DNA from: Polyodon spathula
Lineage: Eukaryota > Chordata > Actinopteri > Acipenseriformes > Polyodontidae
Length of the DNA stretch: 64,000 bases
Assembly (NCBI RefSeq): GCF_017654505.1
Contig: NC_054534.1
Coordinates: 47,271,288-47,335,287 of the forward strand
Direction of reading: 5' to 3'
Part shown: positions 22,050-34,400 of the stretch, piece by piece
Layout: the number at the start of each line of letters is the position of its first letter
Position numbering within the stretch: position 1 is the first letter of the stretch
The notes under the pieces: generated by a model
What the model was told of the DNA's origin: nothing
Database searches by the model: none
The model's input: the letters and a program-made list of their open reading frames with translations, nothing else
Translations under genes and position numbers: made by a program

Positions 22050-23918
22050 TCATATAGACGGGGAGTTCCCCATCACATACTGTAAATCACTTTCACGAAT
22101 CAGCCCCCAAATGTAGTCTCCCATCATGTTCTCGTTATACTGTCCTTGGTAGCGGCGTTCAAAGTCCAGTATATACTGGTGGAAGCGCTCGCCTTGCTCC
22201 TCCGAGTACGCTCCCATGTTTTCCTTGAATTTATCAAGATGAGCATCAAGGATATAGACTTTGAGGGACATCCTACAGCCCATTGTGCCGTAGTTCTTCA
22301 CCAGAGTGTCAACCAGCTCCACATAGTTTTTGGCCTTGTGATTGCCCAGGAAACCCCGAACCACTGCGACAAAGCTGTTCCAAGCCGCTTTCTCCTTACT
22401 AGTGAGCTTCTTGGGGAATTCATTGCACTCCAGGATCTTCTTTATCTGTGGTCCGACGAAGAGACCGGCTTTGACCTTTGCCTCAGACAGCTTAGGGAAG
22501 AAGTCTTGAATGTACTTGAAGGCTGCCGACTCCTTATCTAGAGCTCTGACAAATTGTTTCATAAGGCCCAATTTGATGTGCAGTGGTGGCATCAGCACCT
22601 TCCGGGGGTCCACCAGTGGCTCCCACTTGACGTTGTTCCTCCCCACAGAGAACTCGGTCTGCTGTGGCCAGTCCCGCCTGTGGTAATGCGCCTTGGTGTC
22701 CCTGCTGTCCCAAAGGCAAAGATAGCAGGGAAACTTGGTAAAACCGCCTTGGAGACCCATCAGGAATGCCACCATTTTGAAGTCTCCTATGACCTCCCAG
22801 CCGTACTCATCATACTTCAAAGCGTCCAGCAAGGTCTTGATGCTGTTGTAATCCTCTTTGAGGTGCACCGAGTGAGCCAGGGGAAGAGACGGGTACTTGA
22901 TACCATTATGGAGCAGCACGGCTTTGAGGCTCCTGGATGAGCTGTCAATGAAGAGGCACCACTCATTCTGGTTACAGGCGATTCCGATTCCCTCGAACAG
23001 ACTGGTCACATTGTGGCAGAAGCAGAGCCCATCTTGACGGGTGAAGAAGCTGGAAAAAGGTTGGTGACGCTTCCTCTGATCTGTGACTTGCACACTTTCA
23101 TCCAACAAGTTCCACTGCTTGAGCCTAGACGTCAAAAGCTCGGCATTGGACTTGGTGAGACCAGGATCTCTAATCAAGTCGTTGAGGTCTTTTTGGTTGG
23201 GGTAGTATGGGTTTCTCTCCTCAGCTCCACCTCTGAAATTGTCATCTGGATCTACAACATCTTCCTCGCTCTCTGATTTGCTGCTCTCTTCTAAAGATGG
23301 CTGCTCTCTCTCCGGAGGAGTGGGTACGGGGAGCTCATGGCAGTGTGGCACCGGGGCGATGGATGAAGGAAGGTCCAGATACGTGATAGCAGGTGCATTC
23401 TTGCCAGTCTGACGTTTGGAAGGGTCCACCATACAGAAGTAGCAGTTGCTTGAGTGGTCAGTGGGTTCCCGCCAAATTCTTGGGATAGCGAACTTCATGG
23501 CTCTCTTTTCCCCTCTGTACCATCCTACAAAAATACATTTATTTCACCCATGACTAATGTGTAAGAGGTTCTCGCAACATTTTTCATACATGATATATTT
23601 TTTCAATAACATTGAAAATTGTAAAACATTTTAAAATTAAAAACTTTTACAATTTTAAAAATTAACACATTTTATAACATAAAATTCCGAGCAACAATTG
23701 TCCATTTTACCTTCCAGAGTTTTTTTGCTGTGCTCACAGGTGAAATGAGGTACCCAGGGTTTGTCTTGATCCACGACAGGCATGCCGAAATATGCCATGT
23801 AGGCCTCACACATCTTAGCAGATTCTTCCACAGAGTACTTTTTGGCTCTTGTCTTGATAAATTGGCCGCAGACATAGCAAAATGTGTCTGCCGGATGCTT
23901 GCAGCCTCTTGATGCCAT
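22050..23918 (-). CDS. Putative transposase, 560 residues, two exons
   Basis: Exon 1 is 23918-23711 and exon 2 is 23524-22050; the 186-base intron has donor GAAG/gtaaaatgg and acceptor ttttgtag/GATGG. The joined frame reads LEG-WYRGEKRAMKF, matching the continuous form I know from relatives. No stop or frameshift is seen. Residues 14-17 (CYVC) and 58-61 (HFTC) suggest a zinc-binding N-terminus, and another Cys pair is in NCYFCM near 97-100. Candidate catalytic acids are Asp263 (CLFIDSS), Asp317 (GWEVIGDFK) and Glu515 (EEQGERFHQ). A C-x2-C pair (CYLC, 336-339) follows the second Asp by 19 residues, as in several DDE superfamilies including RAG1/Transib. I start at the MASRGCKHP Met; an upstream in-frame Met at 23945 is less likely. 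The DDE assignment is inference. Confidence 0.85.
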
Positions 23919-23960
23919 CTCAGAAAAATGCAGATATGTAACCACTTAGGCAGCTGGAAC

Positions 23961-24097
23961 TAAACTGAACTGGTGGGCTTAAGGCCCCTGTATTTATACT
24001 ACTATTTATATTACTGGAAAGTTTTGGAAAGTTCTAGAAAGTTCTAGAAGTTACTCCAAGTTTACTCAGCACTGAATCTATCTGGAATGTTCTGGAA
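23961..24097 (-). promoter_or_regulatory. Predicted heat-shock promoter of the transposase
   Basis: On the minus strand the order is HSE, HSE, TATA, start. Heat-shock elements are alternating GAA/TTC cores every five bases. At 24017-24049 there are seven cores (GAA, TTT, GAA, TTC, GAA, TTC, GAA), only the second deviating. At 24085-24097 there is a perfect GAAtgTTCtgGAA. A TATAAATA box is at 23998-23991, and a second copy at 24010-24003. Transcription would start about 23965, some 45 bases before the chosen ATG at 23918. The second HSE lies where the terminal-repeat identity ends. Heat induction is predicted, not shown. Confidence 0.65.
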
Positions 24098-24252
24098 AAT
24101 AGGTAAATTTCAAAATATCACTGTCCTGGTCACAAAAGCAAAGTTTGTGGGGAATAATAGCCATTTTCTATACTTTTGAGGCATAAGCAATTAGGAAATA
24201 ACACTTACTACCCAGGAACCAAAAAAAAATTAAAAATTCTTACACGGTGTAA
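24096..24252 (-). repeat. Right terminal inverted repeat of the transposon
   Basis: Mate of 21329-21476; ends tacacggtgtaa. The A-rich stretch at 24220-24238 is longer than in the left copy. Confidence 0.9.
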
Positions 24253-25308
24253 TTAGTGCAGGGCCTGGGCAGTTTTACACCCAGACAAAGCAGAACTGGT
24301 AACGAGGGTCTAAGTCACCAAAGCAGCTAAACAAAGGTTAGAATGTGGAGAGTGTATTAGCCTGGAGCAACAACCTTTTAATTAATGACAGGAAAGCAAC
24401 GTTTCACGATCAGAAGCATATAGCTGAAGTAAAGAAGCATTCAGTCATGAAATGTGGCTTATGACAAAATCCCTTCAGTACAAGAGGGCGGGAGACTTAA
24501 CAGGAAACATGCTGGTAAGCCATGATTGTGAAATCTACCTTGCTATTAACAGAACAGACTCCATATACTGTACATACACAACAATACTGTATGAGTTTGG
24601 AGTTTGGGGAGTTGAGGGGTTATGGAAGGGTAGGGGGGATGATCAGCTGTTTCTAAGCAAATATATACTGTATCTGCTTTGTATTTGTTTTGTATCTATC
24701 CATGGGACAGGATCAAGGTCTGTGTGAAGGAAGAAACTCTGGAACTGATAATTGGAGAGAAGTGCTTTGTGATTTAGAGATCAATAGGGGGCTTCCCTTG
24801 GCTCATGGAGGTGAGACTGAACCAATCGACCTCAGAGGCTGGGAAGCAACCAATACTTCACCCAAGGGAAACTTAGAGGTGAGAAAATGGGTAGAGAGTT
24901 AGTTAGAGTTGGCTGGGTGTCCCCCTCGTCTTATGTAGAATCTTCCTGGCAGAGGATGAGGCCAGCTAAGGTTGGTTTTATTACCATTGTATCCATTTTC
25001 TGAATAATTCCAAAGCACTACTTGAACACCATGTCCACCTGTATGTCACACTCACATCTTTGCATATATCTAGAGAACCGCTTATGCATTAGTCATGAAG
25101 CTTGGTATTATAATTTTTCAGCATACGTTATTGCGATTAGAATTCTGGGGATATAAGGGGGTGTGTGCCTATTCATTCATCCATCCAGCTGTTATCACAC
25201 TTAATTTTTTGCATTTTTCAGACTTGCTTAACAAATTGTAATTAAACATTTAATTTTTAATTCCTGTTCTTTGTCATCCTGTACATACTGTTGAGATATA
25301 TATGTTAT
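24253..25308. other. Intergenic stretch
   Basis: No gene, RNA or repeat family recognised. Confidence 0.5.
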
Positions 25309-25313
25309 CATGG

Positions 25314-25988
25314 TGTGACAGAAAGAGAATGAATTCAAGTCAACAATCTCCCTCCCGACCTGTGAGGGCACTGTATAACAGGAACAGTGTGTCCTGGACT
25401 GGATGGTTTGGCAGTTCATTCCAGGGTCAGTCAGAAGCTGGCCATCCAAGAAGGGGGCGGAGTCACAATACCAGATGTCATCATCTTAATGCAGTAAGCG
25501 ATGTCAATCATTGATTGGAGGAGATGTGATTGCACTCACTACCGAAGGGGGCGGGACTGAAGGTATGTCAGGGGATGTGGCCAAGCAATCTGTTCCTTAT
25601 GTTATGGTGACGCAAAGACCTACGAGGAAAAACCTTGCGTACTAACTGGGAGTGTTTTGTTTGTTTCGTCCTGTCTAGTAATTGTTGTGTTTGTCATTGC
25701 TAGACGACTAAAGTATCCGAGAGTTGGAGTGAGAAGCCGGTTTCAACCCGGACTGCACTTCTTCACTATAATTCACCACCTGCACTTGGCGCACTTGTTC
25801 TGCATTTCTGACTGTGCTGTGTATGTATGTGTTTGTATCAAGTCTTATTATTTTGGGACTGAACCCCTGTTTGAATAATGGTGCAATAGCAAAATAAAGA
25901 GCTGTTTTCATTGTGAGCTGTTTTGTGTCTATCCTTCCTGAGCACCTCATCACCAGTACACCTGCGCACTTTAAGCCACCTTGCCACA
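25314..25988 (+). repeat. Solo LTR with 5-base target duplication
   Basis: A 675-base unit starting TGTGACAG and ending TTGCCACA, flanked by the direct repeat catgg at 25309-25313 and 25989-25993. A poly(A) signal AATAAA lies at about 25893, supporting the plus orientation. There is no internal retroviral sequence, so this is the product of LTR-LTR recombination. A shortened relative lies at 40209-40380. Confidence 0.88.
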
Positions 25989-25993
25989 CATGG

Positions 25994-26833
25994 TTATCAG
26001 TGGTTTATTCTTCAGCCTGCAGTGGATGTTTGTTACTGACAAACTTGTTATATGGAACATATAACCACTTAACTCTCTAGAACTACCTATAATATTAAAT
26101 GTCAGTAATTTATATATTGTAATAAATATTTAAGTATTTTGCAGTACTGTTTTATATTTACCCCTATCACCATTTAACTACTGTACAGATTAGTAAACCA
26201 TGCTTTATGCCTTGCTATGTGAGTGTGTTTAATTAGGGAGGTTAGCTGAACTGGGCACAGTCCCAAACTCTGCTCAGTAGAGCCAAGTCTCAAGCTGAGC
26301 CAATCTTGTAAAGCATGTGTACTGTGTGTTATTAGCGTGTATCCAATTATTGGTTTATAAAATTCCTCTGGGCCTGAGCCAACAATTACAGATACTGTAA
26401 ATGATATTGCATTAATGTGCATTATAGTAAATTCCTTTGAGTAAACCAATACACACATACATACAACGCACAGTATTTATATTCAAAATCACTGTAGGTC
26501 AATAATCATTTGTGCTGTGTCACAAGCAGAATGCATGCGATGACACTCTTATAACCATAAGAGGTAATACAACTGCACATATAAACACTATAGAGACACA
26601 GTGACAGATGTGTATTTACATAAACAAGCTAATAAAATAAATACGTTATTTATAGTTTTAAGTACATAATATTGAATTGTTAATGTTACACTGATTATAT
26701 CTAGTGAATGTCTGTGCCAATATGTGTTAAATATTATTAAGCTGCTTTGAATTTTTCATTGTGAAATTATGTTTTTTGGTACAATTTCCCAGGAATATGA
26801 CTGATTTTCAGTTTACATAGTCTATGTTGAATA
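25994..26833. other. AT-rich intergenic stretch
   Basis: Nothing recognised. Confidence 0.5.
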
Positions 26834-28450
26834 TACAGTGCCTTGCAAAAGTATTCAGACCCCTGACCAATTGTCTCATATTACTGAATTATAAATGGTA
26901 GATTGAAATTTTGTTCTGTTCGATATTTTTTTTAAAAAAAACACTGAAACTCAAAATCAATTATTGTAAGGTGACATTGGTTTTATGTTGGGAAATATTT
27001 TTAAGAAAAATAAAAAACTGAAATATCTTGCTTGCATAAATATTTAACCCCCACACATTAATATTTGGTAGAGCCATCTTTCGCTGCAATAACAGCTTTA
27101 AGTCTTTTGGAGTAAGTATGTACCAGCTTTGCACACAGTGTTGGAGTGATTTTGGCCCATTCTTCTTGGCAAATTTGTTCCAGGTTTGTTCAGATTGGTT
27201 GGACGACACTTGTGGACCGCTGTTTTCAAATCGTGCCACAGATTCTCAATGGGATTGAGATCAGGACTTTGACTGGGCCACTGTAGGACATTCACCTTTT
27301 TGTTCTTGAGCCACTCCAATGTTGCTTTGGCCTTGAGCTTGGGATCATCGTCCTGCTGAAAGGTAAATTTCCTCTCAAGCTTCAGTTTTTTAGCGGACTG
27401 AAACAGATTCTCTTGTAGTATTTTCCTGTATTTTGCTCCATCCATTCTTCCTTCAATTGTAAAAAGATGCCCAGTCCCTGCTGATGAAAAGCATCCCCAC
27501 AGCATGGTGCTGCCACCACCATACTTCACTGTAGGGATGGTGTGTCTTGAGGCATGGGCAGTGTTAGGTTTGCGCCACACATAGCGCTTTGAGTTTTGGC
27601 CAAAAAGCTCTATCTTGGTCTCATCTGACCACAAAACCTTTTCCCACATCGCATCTGGGTCACTGTCATGCTTTCTGGTAAACTCCAGACATGCTTTCAG
27701 ATGGTACTTTTTGAGTAACGGCTTCTTTCTTGCCACCCTCCCATACAGGCCAGTGTTATAAAGAGCTCTTGATATGGTTGACTGGTGCACCATTACTCCA
27801 CTCCCAGCCACTGAACTCTGCAACTCCTTCAAAGTGATTGTTGGCCTCTCTGTGGCTTCTCTCACAAGTCTCCTTGTTTAAGAGCTGAGTTTTGAGGGAC
27901 GGCCTTTTCTTGGCAGTGCCTGGGTGGTGTGATGCAGCTTCCACTTCCTGATTATTGATCTAACTGTGCTCACTGGGATATCCAAACACTTAGATATTAT
28001 TTTGTATCCTTTCCCTAATCTATGCATTTGTATTACTTTATCTCTAACTTCTGTAGAATGCTCTTTGGTCTTCATTTTTTTTTTCAGATTCACAGCCTTA
28101 CCAATGATCCTTCAACAGTGGGGTTTTTATCCAGAAAATGTGACAGCAACTTTAATGGTTCACAGGTAGAGGCCAGTGGTAAGGTAATTGTGTCTTTGTT
28201 AGGTCAATTTCTTTCATCGGTGCACACTGGGAGCTTCCACAGCACAGGGGTTGAATACTTGTGCAAGCAAGAGTTCAGTTTTTTCTTTTTCTTAAAAATA
28301 TTTCCCAACATAAAACCAGTGTCACCTTACAATAATTGATTCTGAGTTTCAGTGTTTTAAAAAAAAATAAATCAAACAGAATGAAATTTCGATGTACTAG
28401 TTGTAATTCGGTAATATGAGAGAATTAGTCAGGGTTCTGAATTTCTGCAT
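26834..28450 (-). mobile_element. Tc1-like element with long inverted repeats
   Basis: The left end starts after a TA with cagtgccttgcaaaag (26836). Repeats of about 190 bases are seen at 26836-27010 and 28280-28450 (shared 'tcccaacataaaacca' and 'caccttacaataattgatt' in reverse complement). The outermost 20 or so bases of the right repeat are lost or decayed: the expected tgcaaggcactgta is not present. The transposase inside has few lesions, so this is one of the younger Tc1 copies in the window. Confidence 0.93.
27058..28075 (-). pseudogene. Tc1-like transposase, nearly intact
   Basis: Begins MKTKEHSTEVRDKVIQMH (start at 28075) with a paired helix-turn-helix (STVRSIIRKWK, GRPSKLS). An in-frame TAA follows at about 27880, after which the same frame continues TRRLVREATERPT. 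The DD34E core is complete: LWSDETKIELFG, FQQDDDPK, NPIENLWHDLK. A frameshift near 27190 displaces the C-terminus, whose proper end AKDGSTKY and stop lie at 27058-27080. Only these two lesions are evident. The catalytic acids are intact. Confidence 0.92.
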
Positions 28451-29539
28451 TAGAACAATGCAGTTTGTATACATTTCAAACTGGATCGAATATGCAATAC
28501 ATGTTATTTTTTGTTGTGATGTATTTGCAAGATGTCATGCAGAACTAAACTAATAAAAATAATAAACTGCAGTAGTCCAGTTTGCTATGTGTGTGTGTGG
28601 GGGGGGGGTCTATATTTACGGTATATTTCAAACAACATGTTTTTAGTCAAAAAAACTAAAAAAAACTGTACTTGCAGAATAATAACAAATAAAGGTAAAT
28701 GTACACACAAGTGAAAACTTGCATTTATCTTAAATAAACTCTTCGAGATGTTTTAGAAAAGATGCATTGCACAAGAAAAAACACCTCACCATTTTGTTTT
28801 TTGTTTATTGCAGTTCTCATAACAAAACGTTGATCACTGTGCTTAACATTTACCTTGCAAGTTGGCCCAGTGTTTGAAGTGTGAAGCACACTTGAATCTG
28901 TATTCTGATTCTAATGCACTTGCTAAATCTGAAGTGCCACTGTCCCACACGTCACTTGCTATTTTAGAAAATTTTGCACTAATTCTGGCAATGTGGTAAA
29001 TCGATGTAAGGCAAAACGCGTTATGATTATTATTTCTAATATTTATCGTCTATGTCATTTATGGCAGACACTGACATGGATTTTTGTCTTCAAATTCATG
29101 TGCAGCAGTGGTCATTAGAATATTCAGACAGTTTCTCCGCCGCACTAAAGAAAATAATTATTATTTCATAATAATGATAATTACTCCACACTGCTGTTTT
29201 CACATCTCACTGCTAAAGTCTTCTCTCGTTGATCAACGAATGAGCACTGACACAAAGCAAAATGGGTGGAGATTTGTGACACATTCCAAAGTGAAATCTG
29301 ACCATTGTGCAAGTTCTGCCAATCAACATGCAGTGATTATACTAATGTTAATGGCGGCCAATACAGCTAATAGAAACAGAAGCAGTGTGAGAAACCTACT
29401 GACTGTGTGAGTGGATGGAATGCATCCACGTTGGATGAAAAGCAGATTTAATAAATCCAACAGAACAGAACTGGTAGAAGGTAAAGGTTTCATTGTTCAT
29501 CCATCAACAGTCCAAAGTACCTTTGACCTTGTGCATATT
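28451..29539. other. Intergenic stretch
   Basis: A short (TG)n(G)9 run at about 28587-28609. The rest, including the ORF 29084-29410, shows no recognisable family. Part of 29080-29540 may be decayed downstream sequence of the Tc1 remnant that follows. Confidence 0.4.
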
Positions 29540-29905
29540 TTAGTCTTTCTCCCCTTTCTTAACAGGGGCATTCTTAATGCAACACATCTTTTAAGTCCTG
29601 ATATTGCGATATTGTTGATTTGATGGACAACAACACCTGTGCCTTCTGCCAGTTCTGTTGTCAATTCAACGCTTGTCTTCTTTCTATTCCTTAAGGATAT
29701 TATCTTCCAGTATTGCTCATCCTTGTTAGACAGCTTTTTGAGTCTTCCAGTCCTGGGTTTGTCAATTACAGATTAAGTTTCTCTGTATTTTTTTATTATG
29801 CTTTGGATACCACACCTTGAAAATCGAGTAATGCAAGCTATTTCACTCAATGTTTTTAATCCTGTATGCAAGTCAAGGTTGTTATAATAGTAGAAAACAC
29901 TAGTG
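29540..29905 (-). pseudogene. Tc1-like transposase N-terminal remnant
   Basis: Minus strand reads SEIACITRFSRCGIQSII, then DKPRTGRLKKLSNKDEQYW, then ELAEGTGVVVHQINNIAISG. These match the two helix-turn-helix modules and the linker of Tc1 transposases (pattern KPRTGRPRKLS, then V..STI.R.L). No catalytic core can be read below 29540. Confidence 0.65.
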
Positions 29906-29961
29906 GAGGCTTTGAGTAAATTGTAGATGCTCATAATGCATCAGAGTAGAAAAATGCAACA

Positions 29962-31342
<1,381 letters not shown>

Positions 31343-31358
31343 TGTGTGTGTGTGTGTA

Positions 31359-31426
<68 letters not shown>
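31343..31426. repeat. (TG)n(TA)n microsatellite, right of Tc1
   Basis: TG to about 31370, then TA to 31426. It is the reverse complement of the tract at 29965-30077. Confidence 0.97.
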
Positions 31427-31429
<3 letters not shown>

Positions 31430-34400
31430 AAATAGCAAAATAACAAAATGTTAGCACAGTACTGTGAATATACATGTTTGCAGATTCAGAACATCAAGAT
31501 GGGAATGCTTTAAGATCTCTATATCAAGACCCCCTGAATGTAATTAATTACACTTTATAAAATAAAGGTGTTTGTAAAATATCTGACAAGAAGGATTGAA
31601 GTGTAGTTAATATAGTATGATTAACCAGTGATTTTCCTGCACAGGCAGGCAAGCAGCGTGCTCCACTTGGTGTTTCCTATACCAGGTGTGATGATGATCT
31701 TAGAACACTGCAAGAGCAGCACTCTGCTTCACTCGGAGTCAAGGGAAAACACTGCTTACGTTCCAAAGTGAATTACTTTGGAATGTTTATTATAGACATA
31801 CAAGACTGAAATTAGAAAAAAAAGATTGAATTGTGGTGTCTATATACATAAATCACTGATTTGAACCCAAAAGGCCTTGTCCAGGTATGTATTTATAATT
31901 CTAAACTGGGCATGTTTAAAGATCATAACAGGACTAAAATGTTTTTCCAAGTTTTGAAGGTTTTGTGTCAAATCTGAAAGTATTTTAAAAAGTAATAATA
32001 AAATGTATAGGTTAAAAATGGGTAGCAGACTACACAAAGACACAGAATCTGTGAACTTAAAAAAAATGACTTTTATTTTAGGAACCAATAAAATTATGGC
32101 AAATATTTACAAATAATTATTTTCACATTAAGGGTACATAAATTGATAGTTCACAAATAAACAGTCACTCAGATGAACAGACACACATATATTGAACATC
32201 TATGTTCCATCTTATTGCATATGTCTCCAGCTAACCTAAAGAACGTTGCAATCACCCATTTAAACCCCCCCCACCCACCCCCAAAAAATCACAAATTCCA
32301 GTGTTGACAATTAAAAATTGCAAAAATGAGAACATAAAAATAGTTTGACATCTTTGGCAAATCGGCACTGCTGTAAATACATTCAAATATTATGACCACA
32401 AAAAAGCAACACACAGCACTAAGAAATACCATCAAGAGTAAAGAGGGTTTTTTTTTTTTTTTTTACTACTAGAAAATTGAATAAAAAACATACACATTTT
32501 AAAGAAGCAATTCTTGTGTGGAGACCTATTTTGGTTGACTCCATCCTTCAAAGGCAATTTGTTTTTGAGTTTTTTAGTTTTTTATAATTTTTTTTTTTTT
32601 TTTTTTTTACAAGTTCAGCTTTTACACAGGCATCACATACTTTGGTGGATGCTATAGATATGTATTTCTTTGATGTCAACAAGTTCATCACTACAAATCG
32701 GCTTGTGTCATCATAGCATATTTACTAAAACCTTGTTGGATAAAAATACACTTTTGATGCCTCTTTTAAGAAAAAGCCATGGAAATAGCAATCCTAGGAT
32801 GTACAAAGGCCACTAAAGGTGAAAAACCATGATGTAATTTGAAGGCTACCCCAGCAGTCTAAACCCTTTTAAGACAATCCCATTAGTAAGGGGTTCAAAT
32901 TGTGAAAGCTTAAATTCAACCTAATTTTCTCTCACTGCTCAATTAATTATATTATTAAAGTTAAATGGCACATTTAAAAAAACACAGTATTATTAGTCAA
33001 AATACACCTGCCCATCATTAGTCCCATTTCTTAGTTTTCTTTGTGAAAAAAAGAAATACCAGCTCAAATTTGCAGACTATGGTAACCATGGAAACACTGA
33101 ATAAAATCCCTGGTATTCCTACAGTAGGCGTTACAATGGACAGTCTTATAAGGGTTAGACTATATAAGCCCAATCAGAGCCTATTCCAATTCCTCTTTGA
33201 CCAGGGGACCACTGCCATTTTTTTCTCCATGATATACAGCCTTTTTTCACAAGCTGTCTCACCAAGTTACACCTAGCACAAAATAGGAATACCTATTTAT
33301 ATACTATAGAACCAGGTCTTGGATGGACACTGAATTTAGTGGCCCTCTTACTCAAGAATGACCCTTATATAAGAAATGGCAAGGCAACCCCCCTAAACTA
33401 CAGACACATCCTTATTTCAGCAGTTACAGCTCTCGTACTTGTGCTTATGAGAAGGTAAATATGCCTGCTGTGGTTTTCACTGTATTAAATATGTAACACT
33501 AACCAACACAAAATATATACGCTTCATTCATTTATTTTTTCCAGTTAGAGTAAAACAAGTTTCTTGAATGACATGAATAAGATAACATCCTTGCAGTAGC
33601 AACCAAGTCTAATACAGAGAATGTCACAAGAGTTTGCGCCACATAACGATGTGCTTGAAGTCATCTGCCTAACCTGTATAATGAAACACTATCATAGCAC
33701 AGCTAATACAAACACTCACATATGCAAACTATGAATGAATGTGCTTTGTAAAATTGGCTGCATGATTGTAATTCCCTGCAGCTCCCACATATGCCAGTGA
33801 AGTATTTTCAGACACTTAAGCTGAGTTTTGAAATAAGGAACCGATTTTGGTTCTTGTAATAAATTAATTTTACTCGACAACCTGATGTCTGCATGATTAT
33901 TTGTAGGTTGCTCATGTAATTGTCTTAACAACCTTTAAAAAAGAACAGAAGCTGGTACAGAAGTTACAACCGGTCTTACAAAGTTATAATATTTCCGGTT
34001 GATTTCCAGAATAGGTTTATAAACATTTTTGTCCTGGTTGCAAATACTTCATTTTCTTTTGATGGGATGAATTTAAGTGCTTTAAGTTTTTTTTTTAATC
34101 ATTATTATTTTACAGATACAGTACATGTTTGACTGTAAAAAGCTGCTTTGTGCCTATAAATGTCCATCAGCCCTCACGGAAATCTTATTTATCTGGCCGT
34201 ACCTTCATTTTTTATACTGGTGCCCAGGTAAATACACAGGTAAAATCATTCTGAAAAGCAAGGACTAATTTTGATTCAAAATTACATCAAAAACAAGCCA
34301 GTCACCAACATTTCTATATATATCTCTTGACAACCATTTTACTATATGCGTAAGTAATTTTGTTCTTGTTTATTTACCTTAATACATATATTCTCAAATA

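Larger units (their letters stand above)
21329..24252 (-). mobile_element. DNA transposon with intact transposase, superfamily not assigned
   Basis: A 2.9-kb element with terminal inverted repeats of about 150 bases (21329-21476 and 24096-24252). The outermost bases approximate the near-palindrome TTACACGGTGTAA. The left end continues for another 150 bases as the sequence from which the nearby fold-back element was built. Inside are a minus-strand transposase gene with one intron, a compact promoter next to the right repeat, and a solo-LTR-like insertion downstream of the stop codon. No target-site duplication could be identified. The protein belongs to a family I recall as widespread in arthropods, cnidarians and fish but cannot name as a superfamily. 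Confidence 0.85.

Noticed and set aside
22146..23276. Plus-strand ORFs at 22146, 22554 and 23013
   Set aside because: They are shadows of the intact minus-strand transposase.
24241..24252. TACACGGTGTAA palindrome as an operator or restriction site
   Set aside because: It is the transposon terminus, recurring at 18979-18991 and, diverged, at 21329.
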